NCBI RefSeq assembly: GCF_012273895.1
Contig: NC_052129.1
Location: 1,860,001 to 1,924,000, forward strand
Length of the DNA: 64,000 nucleotides
Direction: 5' to 3'
Source of the DNA: Zerene cesonia
Taxonomy: Eukaryota; Arthropoda; Insecta; Lepidoptera; Pieridae
Positions within the stretch are counted from its first letter, which is position 1, and each line of letters opens with the position of its first letter. The translations under genes were made by a program, and so were the position numbers. Below, in pieces: positions 34,441 through 46,365 of the stretch. The notes under the pieces were generated by a model. The model did not search any database and was not told where the DNA came from. It worked only from the letters and a program-made list of their open reading frames with translations.

Positions 34441-34585
34441 TAACCCGTCACTGCGGCAATGTCTCTATCGACCATTCCAGAACGTACGGACAGAAATGTC
34501 CATCAAAGCGCCGGCTGCAACCCAACGCGTGAGAACCGGTTATGCAAATCGTATGCATTGTGGGTATGGACAATTCTTTACATTT
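34441..34585. promoter_or_regulatory. Islet with POU octamer
   Basis: CACTGCGGCAATG, AAAGCGCCGGCTGCAACCC, GAGAACCGG, then ATGCAAAT (perfect POU octamer) followed by CGTATGCATTG. About 145 bp of non-repetitive, GC-richer DNA. Enhancer role is inferred. Confidence 0.35.
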
Positions 34586-35030
34586 TAATTGTTGTTTTTT
34601 TAGCTCTATGATGACCTGGCTTGTCGATAGTTTGGTGCAGTTGCGGTTTTTATCGATACTTTATTAATGTAAGTTTGTGCAAATTTTGGGAAAAACGTTT
34701 AAAACTTACAATACTAATTTACCAAGAACATTTATGACTACAATGTTAACAAGTTATAGACTTATTATTGAAGTATTAGTATTTTTATTTGAATTTAATG
34801 TCATAATTATATTTTAAGTAAAAAAAAATTTTTCAACTTTTAAACAAAATTGTATAAAAAATAGTATTTACTGTGTTTTTTTTTTTATTTTTTTCTTGCG
34901 TATCTTTTTTGTCTTCTGTATAACGACTGATGACACTAACATGATTTCATAATTTTACTATCATATGCCAGACACTGTATACTGTGTACTGTAAATTCAC
35001 CATAAATCCATCGACACCCAAACATCACTA
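34586..35030. other. AT-rich stretch
   Basis: Nothing recognised. Confidence 0.4.
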
Positions 35031-35280
35031 ACAGCAACCCGCCAAAACCGGTCAGGTCAGTTTCGGAAATCACAAAAGGCCCACTGGATACTTAAATAGG
35101 TCCAAATATTATAATGTAATGCGTTATTATTAACGTAGCATAGGTGCTATTATGTCCAGTTAGCACCCTTGCCACCTTTTGTGACGACCCTTCGCAAGAT
35201 AACCGGTAAGACAAGTTTGACCCACTACCGTAGCGATGGGGTTAAATCAGTCGCAATCTGACCATGTCTGGATATGGTCT
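35031..35280. promoter_or_regulatory. Unique GC-richer islet
   Basis: CAACCCGCCAAAACCGGTCA, GCACCCTTGCCACCTTTTG, TGACGACCCTTCGCAAG and AACCGGTAAG. ACCGGT occurs twice. Non-repetitive; no open frame. Confidence 0.3.
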
Positions 35281-35499
35281 TTTTAATTTATTTAATACGT
35301 TTTTAAGATAAGAAGTGTTGGAAAAGTTGTTTGAAAACGGTATGTGCATTTTATTTATCTTAAACAATGTGATTATCTTAAGCAATTGAGTTAAATTTTT
35401 TTCTTATAAGTACATGGAAAATTACCGATATCGCGTTTATCTTCTTATTAATTAGTACAAGGCCATTAAGTCAATAGAAGTACTAGTGTAAACTATGTC

Positions 35500-35575
35500 A
35501 GTCTGGACGTCGCGAGGTCGCGTGATTGTGGGAAGCTATTATGGCGTCGTCTCTTGTAAAAGTGTATATCAATCA
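35500..35575. promoter_or_regulatory. Small islet with TTATGGCGTC
   Basis: GGACGTCGCGAGGTCGCGTG then GCTATTATGGCGTCGTCTC; ATGGCGTC at 35541-35548 also occurs at 10396 and 35968. Confidence 0.3.
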
Positions 35576-35879
35576 GTCATGAAATATGAAAAATTAACTC
35601 TTCATTAATATAATTTCTTATTTCAAATCTTTCTTATGTATACCTAAAAAAAACTGACATTTGAAATCAATAATTTCTATATATTCAATCTTTAAGCACA
35701 CGAAATACAAATCAAAATTAAAACAACAAACATAATTTTAAACAGTTTTTATTTTCATCATTACATAGCCAAACTACAAAAAAGAAACAAACGAATCCCG
35801 AATTTAAACGAAAAAAAATCAACAACTAACATAAGAACTCTATAAAAACAGATTATTTAACCCACCCACTATTGATCAT

Positions 35880-36060
35880 ATTTTTTGAACCCTCGCCGAT
35901 TGGCCGGGGTCTATTTGTCCGCATGTTTCAAAAGCTTTTTCTTAGTGGGCGGCGGGGGGATTCAATATGGCGTCACCTACCCCATTTTTCTTGACAATGC
36001 CGTTTGATGTCGACTTATCAACTCTGATTCTATAAAAATATCGCGCCGTGATTTAGTATT
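35880..36060. promoter_or_regulatory. GC-rich islet with CAATATGGCGTCA
   Basis: CCCTCGCCGATTGGCCGGGG (CCAAT in reverse), GTGGGCGGCGGGGGGATT and CAATATGGCGTCACC (35963-35977). PHO/YY1-like core. Possible promoter or enhancer. Confidence 0.35.
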
Positions 36061-36239
36061 ATTTGTTTATCGGTTGTTTTGATTGATGATATCTTGATAT
36101 ACATATGTTTGTAGTTTTATTTAACACTAAAATAAGTCCATCAAAACTATGACCACCTATTACTAAGTTAAACTTACTCGGTAAAACAAATATCACAAAT
36201 ATATATATCTGCATTTTGAACTTATATTTTCTATATGAT

Positions 36240-36270
36240 ACCCACGGCGCTCGGTAAAGGAGCCGTGGGT
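36240..36270. repeat. 9-bp perfect hairpin
   Basis: ACCCACGGC (36240-36248) and GCCGTGGGT (36262-36270) with a 13-nt loop. GC-rich stem in AT-rich flanks. Not matched elsewhere in the window. Confidence 0.7.
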
Positions 36271-37631
36271 TATTTCGAATTCTTTCCGACGAATATCCTA
36301 CACGATATTATATATCTTAACTTTATTTCTTTAGTTTGTTTAATGATGTTTGTGACAATTTCACGTCAAATGGATGACCTAAATTAAATGATGCAGTATA
36401 AAATATAAGTAAAGTCGTATCGCAGCGGACAAAGCCGGGATACAATCCATAATATCATCGTAGATCATATCATAATCAGTAAATAACTAACAGACAATCG
36501 GAATTTATCATCTATTTCCAAATTCAATATATTTACTGTATTCCGAATCTTTCCTCAACAAAGACATCACCCACTTACTGTAAGCCATTTTAAACAAATT
36601 CAAATTCATTGAAAAATTCTTGAAATATCCCATTTTCTTTGTATAAAACCTTTAATCGGGGGGCCCCATCGGCGCCCGTCTATCAAAACTTCGTAATGAT
36701 TACACAAATATAATTACGTCTAAATTCTTAGGTGAAGGGTCTTAGAGAAAAAGTGAGCCTCCCCAGGGGTGGGGGGAATTGATTTTATTTGCGAGTCGAC
36801 ACGATTTTTTAATTAAGGCCTGGATCGAGTTGAAAATTCAAGCCGGTTTTTGTTCAAAATTTTCTTAAAACAAAATAAGCTTAGTGAACTAGCAGAGCGT
36901 TATTGTTGCAAACAATGTTGGCCAATTTATAAAGTACACATTGTATTAATATTATAGATTTAAATGCGATTTATTCTTAACATTATTTATCCCGATATGC
37001 CTAACGTTTAATGATAAACAGAATCATAGCAAATGTATTAAAATATGCTTATAGGTATTAGAAGTACCTATATCATAAAAAAATATTCTATGACATACAA
37101 TATTTACACCATATATATTAGATTTCTCTAGATTTATCTCCTTTATTATATCTTATGACGTACTTAGAAGCATCTAGCAATATTGATAGATTGAATTTAA
37201 ACCTAGCTAGGCGCCAGTGTGTATTGTACATTGCGAAACATTAACTGATAATTATCATTTACAACCATGAAATTTATACATTTGCAAATGTTTTTTCCTA
37301 ACTGATCGCAAACATTCGGGTATGTACGAATGTTCGCATACAAGTGACTGACCCAGATTAGGTTCATAGCTCGTTGATATCAGCTGTGAGGTTCTGACAA
37401 GAAAACTAGCAGACGTAAAGTATTTCACATCAGGATGATATTTTAGTCTCCGTTTTTCTAAATACGTATAGGTAGTTTTCGTGTGTCCATGCAGAAACAT
37501 AATATAGACTGATGGTGCTATAATAAATACTTATTCATTAAATTTCGCTTTATGAAATTAAATTATTAAGATGCTTAAACATCAGTATATTTTTCGAAGT
37601 ATTTTACATAATTTTGTCGATTATTTTTAAA
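36271..37631. other. Non-coding stretch
   Basis: A GC-rich patch at about 36655-36685 (TCGGGGGGCCCCATCGGCGC) and 36750-36775. No gene; the short minus-strand frame at 37255-37500 has no domain. Confidence 0.4.
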
Positions 37632-37853
37632 GCTAGCTTTTGTCCGCGGCTTCGCACGCGTTAATTCGGAGTAGTATATTAATAGAAGTTTTAATGTTGC
37701 CATATAATTAGCCATTATACATATAAAATTTCCTCTTGAGTTACTCTATCTATTAAAAAAACCCCATCAGAATCCGTTGCGTTTCAAAATTTAAACATGC
37801 ATAGAGACTTAGGGATAGAGAAAGCGACTTTGCTTAATACTATGTAGTGATTA
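37632..37853 (-). mobile_element. Helitron-like element, family A
   Basis: CTAGCTTTTGTCCGCGGCTT, CGCACGCGTTAATTCGGAG, CATCAGAATCCGTTGCG and GCTTAATACTATGTAGTGAT at the far end. Near full length. Confidence 0.7.
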
Positions 37854-38591
37854 CTTCTATCTCAGTATCCATTATATATAAGTACAATTTAATACTACAT
37901 CATTATTTGCGAACTAAAAGTAGAATTTTTCAAAGTGACACGTCAATCAGGCGCGCGTAACTTCGCTCAACCAATTAACTGTTTAACAACGCTCATTTAT
38001 TTAAAAACATCGCCAAAAGTTCGCTTTTACGAGTCATTCGGTTAAAGGCTTGGAGAATTTTTCTTTTAAAGTAGGTTAAAGTTCGTCGTTTTGGTTAATA
38101 CCTCAGTGTAGAAGCTTCGGTATTACTTATACGCTTTGTTTCAAAGATTTTGAAATTATTCCATCTAGAATAGCATTATTAATTGACTCATATCTGTATA
38201 TATATAGAAATCAATTGCTAGTCTCGCTAAAATTCGAAAATAATGGAACCAATTACCATAGTTTTGTATTCATGAGCCCAGGGAAGGTTTAAAAGTATAA
38301 ATAAGTGTCAAAAAATGCTCTGTAGCGGTTGTAAAAAAACTATATTTAGGAATCTATTAGTAAAGTCTCGTCATCTATTTTCTGAAATCAAATAGGCACC
38401 CCTTTAAAGGTCAAAAACCAATGTTCACTTAGCTAACTATAGGCAGGTTTTTCAACTGTTAGATCTTTTGAAACCTAGGCTCTTTTAAAACTCATTCTAG
38501 ATCGGTTACAACTTTATATAAATCTTGTTATCTCTAATTAAACATAACTTGATAAGAAATAAATTGTATTATTGTTAAATTCCCTACATAA
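37854..38591. other. Non-coding stretch with a Helitron-like J fragment
   Basis: CTAGTCTCGCTAAAATTCG and GGGAAGGTTTAAAAGTATAA at about 38212-38315 resemble the element at 50681. No gene. Confidence 0.4.
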
Positions 38592-38785
38592 CATCATCAC
38601 TGCTTAAAACGGTGAAGGAAAACATCGTGAGGAAACGGGCATGTCCAAGAATTGAAAATTCGACGAGATGTGACATATACCAACCCGCACTGGCCAGCGT
38701 GGTGATATATGCCCTGAACCCTCATAGGAGGCTTGTGTCCCAGTGGGAACACACTGGCTGGGCTGGGCTGATGATGATTATTATA
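38592..38785 (+). mobile_element. tRNA-derived SINE body (Metulj-like)
   Basis: CACTGCTTAAAACGGTGAAG, AACGGGCATGTCCAAGAATT, CCAACCCGCACTGGCCAGCG, ACCCTCATAGGAGGC and GGGCTGATGATGAT at the 3' end. The head is missing; the body is full. Confidence 0.75.
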
Positions 38786-40720
38786 TTAATAGATAAACAA
38801 TTGATAAACTATATATATATACCTTCAAGATCCGCATTATAACTGCCATTAGTACGATACTAACTTTTTAACTTATTTGTTTCTAAATGCTTAAGAATAA
38901 GCAGCATTTGACGATCATTGGAGACGATTACTTCTACTACGATTTCGTATTTGACGTGGTTAAAAATAACTCAAAATATAAAATTGAATGGCCACGCAGA
39001 CTTTCCAAATTTCGTATTAAAATGTGACCCTTAAAAATTCCAAGAGAGTGGGCTCGCCTTGGCCCCTCGCTACTTTTTTGACGCCCACTAACCCTTTTTT
39101 CGAAGGGGGAAGTTTTAGCAATTTAAATTTTATCTCCTCTTAATGAGTGAAACGGCACTGGATTTATATCTTTGGAAATAATAATGGAAGATTTTGTTCT
39201 TTGCTCGTTGGTGGTATCGATTTTTTGTTCGTCTGAATAACTGTTCTGTAATTTATGATTATAATTTGTAGCATAGAATTTACTACGAATTGCTGGTTTG
39301 TTATTAAGACCTTAAGATGTAGTATATATCAGAAGTAACAGAAGACAGTAAGTAGCATTAATTAGCTAGTACGAAACCTAATTCTATAAAACAATAAAAA
39401 GTAAAGAATCACAGATTCAACCGATTGACATGATTCACTTTATGTATATACTGAAAAACATGAACTCCTTTGTCTTGTAGTGTCAGATATTTCAGCTCAT
39501 ATTTATAATTGTGGAAAAATTTAAAATAACGAATTAATTGATACGGATACACAGTAAATATAAAAGAATATATGCACCTCAAAAATGTAGTCATTTAATT
39601 TAAGTCGAAAATATAGCAAAAAATCAAGTAACTTCTTTTAAATATATGTAAATATAGTTTAATACATTCATTTCTTTTCAATTCGACTCTTCATTCAAGT
39701 CCCATGGGTCTTCCTATGGCCCTCTGAGGATATTCAAGCAAGTCATTTAGCATTGAGGGCTCAATCATCATATTACAAAGGAAAAGATTAGGTTCCTTAT
39801 TTTTGCAATCTTACACAAAAACAAATTAGCCTTAGTTCAACACTAAGCAGATCATTATTAAATAAATAGATACATTAAACCTCGTCCTTCTTCAGGACAA
39901 TCGTAGTTAATTTTATTGGAAATAAAACAGACCCACATTTAAAGTATCTGTGCATTAGGCACGTGTTATGAACAAATCAAATTATTAGACAGCACCAAAA
40001 CTTCTATTAAATACACTTTTTTATATATGTGCAAGGCTATATGTATATTTTTCGTTATCATTCTTCATTGCTTCTTTAAATTTGATATAAAAATTTACAC
40101 ATTTTCCATTCTTACACATAAATGAAAAATTTCAAAATCTTAGCTATATAATATAAAATCTAGTTAGATTTACCCAAGGATTACCGGAATCTTGTTAGAA
40201 CGAATTCGAAATAAATTCGCAGCGGGGGGGCGATGAGAGGGTTAAAACTTTTATCGGAAGGTGCAATTTGTACTATATATCTGTTATTGTTATTCTAATT
40301 AGATTCAATACTTGTATTATATACTGGAAATTAAAATGAACCTAGAAACTTAAGAACAAAGCTGTCAGATATTTACTCTAGAGCTTTTGTCTTATATGTA
40401 GGTACTTATGCTAGAGGTGCATTATAATAAATGTAAAATTATGAAACCTATAAGAAATCTTTTTATAAACTAAAGAGATTTTTTTTATAAACTTTCTAAA
40501 TGTCTTATCCTATCCATATCAAAGTTGCTAACGTGCGTATAAATAATGAAAACCACTGTCATATTTGTATGTACCTAATTAACTACCTAACGCTTATCGA
40601 AAGTCTAATCATTAAATTATAATTATAACATTCATTAACCCAACTCGCTCAAACTATGTATCCATAGACTAATTTAAATTAAAAAAGAACAATCCATCAT
40701 TACCGCGAAAGTTTAAAAAG
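38786..40720. other. Non-coding stretch
   Basis: GC-richer patch at about 39035-39110 (AAGAGAGTGGGCTCGCCTTG, GACGCCCACTAACCC) and a G-run (AGCGGGGGGGCGATGAGAGG) near 40220. The rest is AT-rich without genes. Confidence 0.4.
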
Positions 40721-40815
40721 TTACGCTAAAACCAAAATGGCGCGGAATAGTTGTCAGGTTGTGGCGGGAAACTGTAGCGAACTTTTTAATTTGCAGGCCA
40801 CGTTCAAAGTGGGTA
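40721..40815. promoter_or_regulatory. Islet with AAAATGGCGCGG
   Basis: AAAACCAAAATGGCGCGGAA (40729-40748) then GTTGTGGCGGGAAACTG, a PHO/YY1-like site next to an E2F-like GGCGGGAAA word. Confidence 0.35.
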
Positions 40816-41391
40816 TTTTTCATCGAGTTGTTGAAGTGTTAAATAGTTTGATAGCTAGTGATTTTTTAATTTTCGTATTTTATCTATCCCGAGTTTTTAT
40901 CACGGCGGAATGTTGAAAACTTTCGAAAATAATATAGCTATAGTGAGTATGTTGAGGTATCTTTATCGACTGATAGTTTTAATAGCATTTAGTGTTTTTA
41001 GATTATCTGTAATTACAATGGTGTTTTGCAAAAAATTCTATTGAGTGCAGTGAAACCCTTTCTGATAAGAGTAGCATTTAATGTTTTCAATCGTAATGAA
41101 GAATTTAATTTGCAGTGTATGTTTTATTTTAGGTTATTATTTACGATGTAACTATTCACCTACCGCAAACACTATTTCATCAGTTGTTCTGTAAACAAGT
41201 TTACTACGACTATTTAATCATGAAAACAAATCAATATAAGACACCCTGCGTTAACGTCCATCGCATTATTGTTTACCTAAATTCTTTCTGATTTTGAGTA
41301 CGTTTTGAAGTGAAACATCTCAAATTATTTATAAACTTCAATACTTTAAAAATTAGCCCATAGAAATAGGTAACATAATTTCAGCTTCATG

Positions 41392-41480
41392 GAAAACTAC
41401 GACATCCGGTATACGACTTCCTGTCAAACCGGAACTCGGTTATTACGTCACATCCTGTCAGCGGAAACTTGTCGTATTTT
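41392..41480. promoter_or_regulatory. Tight ETS/CRE-like motif cluster
   Basis: Five ETS-type cores in 70 bp (ATCCGG, CTTCCTG, CCGGAAC, ATCCTG, GCGGAAA) plus TTACGTCA. A direct repeat TTCCTGTCAAACCGGAAC / ATCCTGTCAGCGGAAAC lies inside outer inverted words TACGACA (41398) and TTGTCGTA (41469). Strong candidate enhancer or promoter; no adjacent gene seen. Confidence 0.45.
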
Positions 41481-42785
41481 TGTATGGACTCTAGAAACGG
41501 TCAGATAATTTGAGTGACCTTAAGAATATAAAGAAGTAATCTAAATAAGTAAGTATCAATTTGTTTCTTACTATAACTCTATTATGTACTATTTTATACT
41601 TTAATTTGATAGTTCAAATATACTTTTAAAAATGGATTTTTTTTTTTAATTGAGAGAATCTTCATACGAATACACTTATATCATATTTTTTCTTATCCTG
41701 CTATCTCATATAAAACTTAAATATAAAAAATCAAAAATTGTAGGTCTAATAAGGTTTAAAAACACTACCAAGTGATCCTGATTATACCAGCCTTTAAAAT
41801 AAATAATGCGCGTCCAAACATTCACACGAATGTTTGTATCATATATGAAAAAAATATTTGCAAATGTCGTCCTATACTTGTAGTTCGCAAGGAAGTGAGA
41901 GCTGGCAATAACAATGCAGATTTTTCAATATTGTTTTGGTATAGAAACGTTTAGTATTACATAGTTAAAATAAGTAATAAATTAATATGTACTAAAATAT
42001 ATAATATATATATATATATCTAAATGGATGTCATTTAATAACAAATTTTATTCTAAAAGCGTTCAAAGAAGCTAACACTGAAATTTACAACGCGCTTAGC
42101 CAATAACTCGATATTCGTTCAATAATAAACTTTATTCCTATGAAATAAGGGTCATTACACATTGACAGGTTGTTTATAAAACTTCTTAAGTCTGTAGCAA
42201 TTATTCTTGAAAACGGCGCTAAAAACTAGGGGATTTCAAAGGATTGGGCCAATTTAGATTTATTTTTCTCCCTCGGCAAAGTTTTCTTGCCACCTAGATA
42301 GGGGGGCTACCGGTAATGTATGGCAGCACTAAAGTAACGGAAATGAATTTCTATAAATAACTAACGAAATTATTTAAAGTGTTTTGTAAATGTATTTATA
42401 TTTTTCAATCTTATGAGATTTTGCAGTGAGAATTTTTTAATATAACATCAATAATAGACTCGTTTCTAATAAGAGATATAATTATTAATGTATTTATTGC
42501 CATAATATATTTTATGAATAGAATTTAAAATTAATGGATATAGCTAGGTAAAATATAAGTCCATAAGAGGAAATCTTAGTTTTTTGTCCTTTAGTTTTAT
42601 GCATTAAAGTAAAACTATTTCATAACAAAACATAAGAAATATAAACAGTTATGACTACATTTCCAGTTATTTATTTTTCATTAAAAAATATAAGTTAATG
42701 TTGCTAGCCAAGTAGTCACAATACAGATAAATAATAGCGTAGTACTTTCGTGTGGCCGTGCAAGAATCGGGCGACGTTTAAAAAT
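41481..42785. other. AT-rich non-coding stretch
   Basis: A TA-repeat lies near 42000-42020. CACCTAGATAGGGGGGCTACCG near 42292 is a small GC-richer patch. No gene. Confidence 0.4.
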
Positions 42786-42789
42786 AAAA

Positions 42790-42826
42790 GAAGGGTGTAT
42801 CACCCTTCGTAAAAACTTCAGTTTTT
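42790..42826. repeat. Two adjacent short hairpins
   Basis: GAAGGGTG-TAT-CACCCTTC (42790-42808) and AAAAACT-TC-AGTTTTT (42811-42826). Both perfect. The word TCACCCTT recurs just after. Confidence 0.65.
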
Positions 42827-43574
42827 AACTTCGCAATCACCCTTAGGTAAAGGTACATCTGTTTTTATATTGTTATGTACTTTGTCATTTTTTATACTCG
42901 TCAGAATAAAGTGTGACGATTATTTTTTAATTCAACGAATTCTTAATGAAAATATGAATTGATAAGAAACGAATATTAGTGTTACGTAAACGTTCAGAAA
43001 TTAATATGAATGAATTAAAAAAAGAAAAAAACATTCTCTTTTTGAAGGTATTTGTCTTTATATGTATGTATAACTTGAAGTTTGAGAAAGAGTACCTTGC
43101 ATCGAAATTGACTAAAAATTTAAACCGCAACCAATAAAGCTCATTGATTTAGAATTATCATTCATCCTTACTGACATTTTAATTGCGGTTTGTTTGTTTC
43201 TTACGTCTCACGTATTGATTTTATGACTAGTAATAGTAGCTGGAGAGTTATCTAGACTAGGTCACTCTAGGCTGGTCAGACTGGGCTAGGTTAAAAAAAT
43301 CTAGTTATGAATAAAATTAATAATGAATACATTTTTTATGAATATTTGATACAAGCTCTAACCTGCGGTGTCCCGTGACAATAGTAACCTATGTGCAAAT
43401 CCAGACTATAATCTATCTCTGTACCAAATTTCATTTGGATACAATAAGCAGTTTTGCGTGAAAGATCCATACGACCATACTTACAAACTTTAGCGTTAAA
43501 TATTGGTAGAATCTATTGCCTGTAACTATTTTCAAGATAAAACAAAATTGCCTTCAAATTCTTACAGCTACATT
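42827..43574. other. AT-rich non-coding stretch with a worn Helitron-like piece
   Basis: 43360-43500 contains ACCAAATTTCATTTGGATAC and CATACTTACAAACTTTAGCG, the inverse of Lep1-type words but diverged. No gene. Confidence 0.4.
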
Positions 43575-43697
43575 TTTTAGAAAACCAATTAAAATGCTAC
43601 ATGGGAGGTTTTCAGCTTTCAAATTAAACAAGAATCATATAAATCGGTCGCAGCGAAATTGAAGACCGCCTCGTGTTTTTGAAGTCGGTTGAAGATA
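43575..43697 (+). repeat. Interspersed repeat Q
   Basis: GAATCATATAAATCGGTCGC, AGACCGCCTCGTG and TTTTTGAAGTCGGTTGAAG at the end. Confidence 0.5.
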
Positions 43698-44110
43698 CAT
43701 ATCAAACCATCAAACTACCCTCTCATAATATTTAATAATTTGGCATATAGACCTCGAATAACAACACGGATTCATTTAAAAACTCCCGCATCAGGGAGTC
43801 AATTAAAAACTGTCCATTGTTCAGTTGGTGGCTGGCTAGTTTCCAAGACGATGTGTCTGTTTGTCCCCATCCGTCCCGGCGTAACCCCTGAAAATATGTT
43901 ATTTCTGCGTTTAATGTTTTCTTGCTGTTACGAAGTGAATTTATTCTTTCTCCAGCGTGTAAATTAAAAAGTATTAACTTGTATGGGTCTTATTGTTGAG
44001 ATCTAAAACTGTTATGTGTTTTTAATTTTATGTTTGTCCCTGTTTATTTACATACCAGTGGTACCCTTATTGACTTAATGTATTTTATACAATATTTATG
44101 TAACTATTAC
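43698..44110. other. Unique-looking stretch
   Basis: AACTCCCGCATCAGGGAGTC (hairpin ACTCCC/GGGAGT) near 43780 and CATCCGTCCCGGCGTAACCC near 43868. A 92-codon frame (43689-43967) has no recognisable domain. Confidence 0.35.
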
Positions 44111-44345
44111 TAGCTGTTCGTCCCGGCTTCACCCGTGGTACATATATAATAGGGATTCATTTTTATATATATAGATGAGCATGCTGCAATCCTTCTGTAT
44201 ATAAACTACTAGCTGTTTGCACCGGCTTTGCTCGTACTATGTATGTAGTCTATGTCCCTAAGTGAAGTTGCAGCTTTTAGTTTTTGTGTGAAAACGTTAC
44301 AAACATACAAAATTCACGCGCAAAATTTCGATAAAGTGTGTAGAT
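44111..44345 (-). mobile_element. Two Helitron-like fragments (families B and C)
   Basis: ACTAGCTGTTCGTCCCGGCT at 44110 begins a short B-like end; ACTAGCTGTTTGCACCGGCT at 44207 begins a C-like piece with GTCCCTAAGTGAAGTTGCAG. Both start at CTAG ends on the minus strand. Confidence 0.5.
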
Positions 44346-44454
44346 ACAAAGATTTCAAATAGCAGCACAGATTTTTTTTAGAACGTAGTAGCTTGGAAAG
44401 AACACCTATTTATTACTTACATAACATTATAAATTCTAGATAAAACGATGTAAT

Positions 44455-44660
44455 CCTACTAATATTATGTTGTTATTATGCGAAAGTTTGTAAGGATGTG
44501 TGTGTGTTTGTTGCTCTTTCACGCAAAAAGTACTAAACCGATTGCAATGAAATTTATTACGTAGACAGTTGGACAACTGGAATAACATATAGGCAACTGT
44601 TTATCCCGATATTCCTACGGGATACGGACTTACGCGGGTGAAACCGCGGGGCGCAGCTAG
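44455..44660 (+). mobile_element. Lep1-type mini-Helitron
   Basis: A|TCCTACTAATATTATGTTG start, AAACCGATTGCAATGAAATT, ACGGGATACGGACTTACGCG and GCGCAGCTAG|T end. Full length, one of the best copies. Confidence 0.85.
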
Positions 44661-45000
44661 TATTTCATATTTATCTAAAACCATCGTGTGAAATATTTGT
44701 AATAACTCTGACAAAGGAAGTAGTAGACGTATAATAATTAGTAGTCTGTGGTTAGTAGAAGTACTAGTATAGTATTGTGTTATCTGTGGCAGCAGTTAAA
44801 AAAAATCATATTAGAGGTACCAGTAATGATAAGTTTTTATATCACGTTTTTATATTGACCTAACTATATACATAATAAATTATGATGCAACAACTATAAT
44901 TATAATGTCTCAAAAAATTATGTATTATACCCTTAAAATCATTGTAAGTATAACAATAACGTTAACTTGTTATCTTAAGTTATTTATAACATAATATCAC
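44661..45000. other. AT-rich stretch
   Basis: Nothing recognised. Confidence 0.4.
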
Positions 45001-45190
45001 TAATAAATAGACCGCCATTTTTCAACGGACAAACTACAAAATTTCTCATTCCGTGCTTAAATTAAAAACAATTATGAGGGACGGAGGCGGCGGGCCGGCC
45101 GAGATGAAAAATTAAGACAATTTCCAACTCCCTCCTCTTGGTATAGACCGCTATCTGTTGCCATAGATTAAATAAAGCGCTAACAACCTC
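45001..45190. promoter_or_regulatory. Islet with CCGCCATTTT..ACGGAC
   Basis: CCGCCATTTTTCAACGGACA (45012-45031) closely matches 60551-60570. Then GAGGGACGGAGGCGGCGGGC and CGCTATCTGTTGCCATAG. PHO-like core; regulatory role inferred. Confidence 0.4.
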
Positions 45191-46135
45191 TTTGATCGAA
45201 TGTTGAATTTAAATTTAAAAAATATTAAATATCTGCTTCACAAACATTACGAAAATAAGTTAGAAAATTGACGGCCCCGACGTAAAAAAATAAATGTTAA
45301 ATGGACTTCGCTTTTTTATACAAGTCCTTTGCTGGTTAATATAAATATTGGCGGGAATATTCGGGCAGTTTTTTTTTGACAAGTAGGTATGTCATGTATT
45401 TTTAAAAATAATCTGTGCTGATTGTGGCGAGTTTTGTAGGTTAATAAATAATTACATTACAATAGCTGTGCCACGATTTCACTGACATCATACATACTGT
45501 TATATCGTCTAAATTGAACCAGTTGTTCCTTAGATTCGTGAGTACAAACAAACTGTCCAACTTTATATTTATTGAGTCTATGAAGCAAATCTTACGGAAA
45601 ATTATAATAAGCATTCAGTAAGTTACATAGAAACAAGTAAGTTCTTTATTATTTAGGATCTTTAGCTCAAATACCTGAACAATTTAATCTAATCTTAGTT
45701 GTAGAAATAAGCTAGGCTTAAACTAAATAGTGTATTCTTGATTAATAATGAAAATAACGATTTTTTGTGTGTTTTTATGATAATAATATATGCATTGTGG
45801 TGTTCAATACTCATAACGATCTAACCTTATATTACAAAGAGGAAAAATTTGTGTATTTGTGAGTATGTTTATAAATTTTTACACAAAAACTACAGGACTG
45901 ATTTTCGAACTTCATTCCTTTACAAAAATGCAGCTTCACTGAGTGACATTGTCTTTATACGAACTTGCCAGTGTCTTATAAAACCTTATTACATAAACTT
46001 TTTTTATTATTTGTACAATATTCATTCGAAATTGAAATATCTGTTTTAATATAAAACTCTAAGCAGCTCCTTTACTTCACAACAAAAACAAAATTCTAAT
46101 TATAAAAAAAAGTCATAATTACTTTCAAAGCGAGT
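45191..46135. other. Non-coding stretch
   Basis: AT-rich; TTGGCGGGAATATTCGGGC near 45349 is E2F-like. No gene. Confidence 0.4.
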
Positions 46136-46365
46136 CCCGTCAAGTCACGTCATTACCATTCCAATAAGAAGATACCCCACCCTCTTCGATCACCCTATTT
46201 TTTAACCCCAGTGCGAGAGAGAGGCGAATACGAAATCAACAACGTTAGAGCGAGACATCGCCGGGCGTCCGTCGCATTTTAATTTTCTTACGATTTGAAT
46301 CTAAATTTTTCGCGGGAAACTTCGCCTTCGATATTTAAAACCGCCATTTCTATTCTGTTTGGGAT
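46136..46365. promoter_or_regulatory. Islet with GAGA run, E2F-like and GCCAT words
   Basis: AAGTCACGTCATTACC, GTGCGAGAGAGAGGCG (GAGA-factor type, 46211-46226), CATCGCCGGGCGTCCGTCGC, TTCGCGGGAAAC (E2F-like) and ACCGCCATTTC (46340-46350). GAGAG plus GCCAT is the classic pairing in fly Polycomb response elements. Confidence 0.4.

Noticed and set aside
43689..43967. 92-codon frame as a gene
   Set aside because: Begins within the end of a repeat Q copy and shows no domain.
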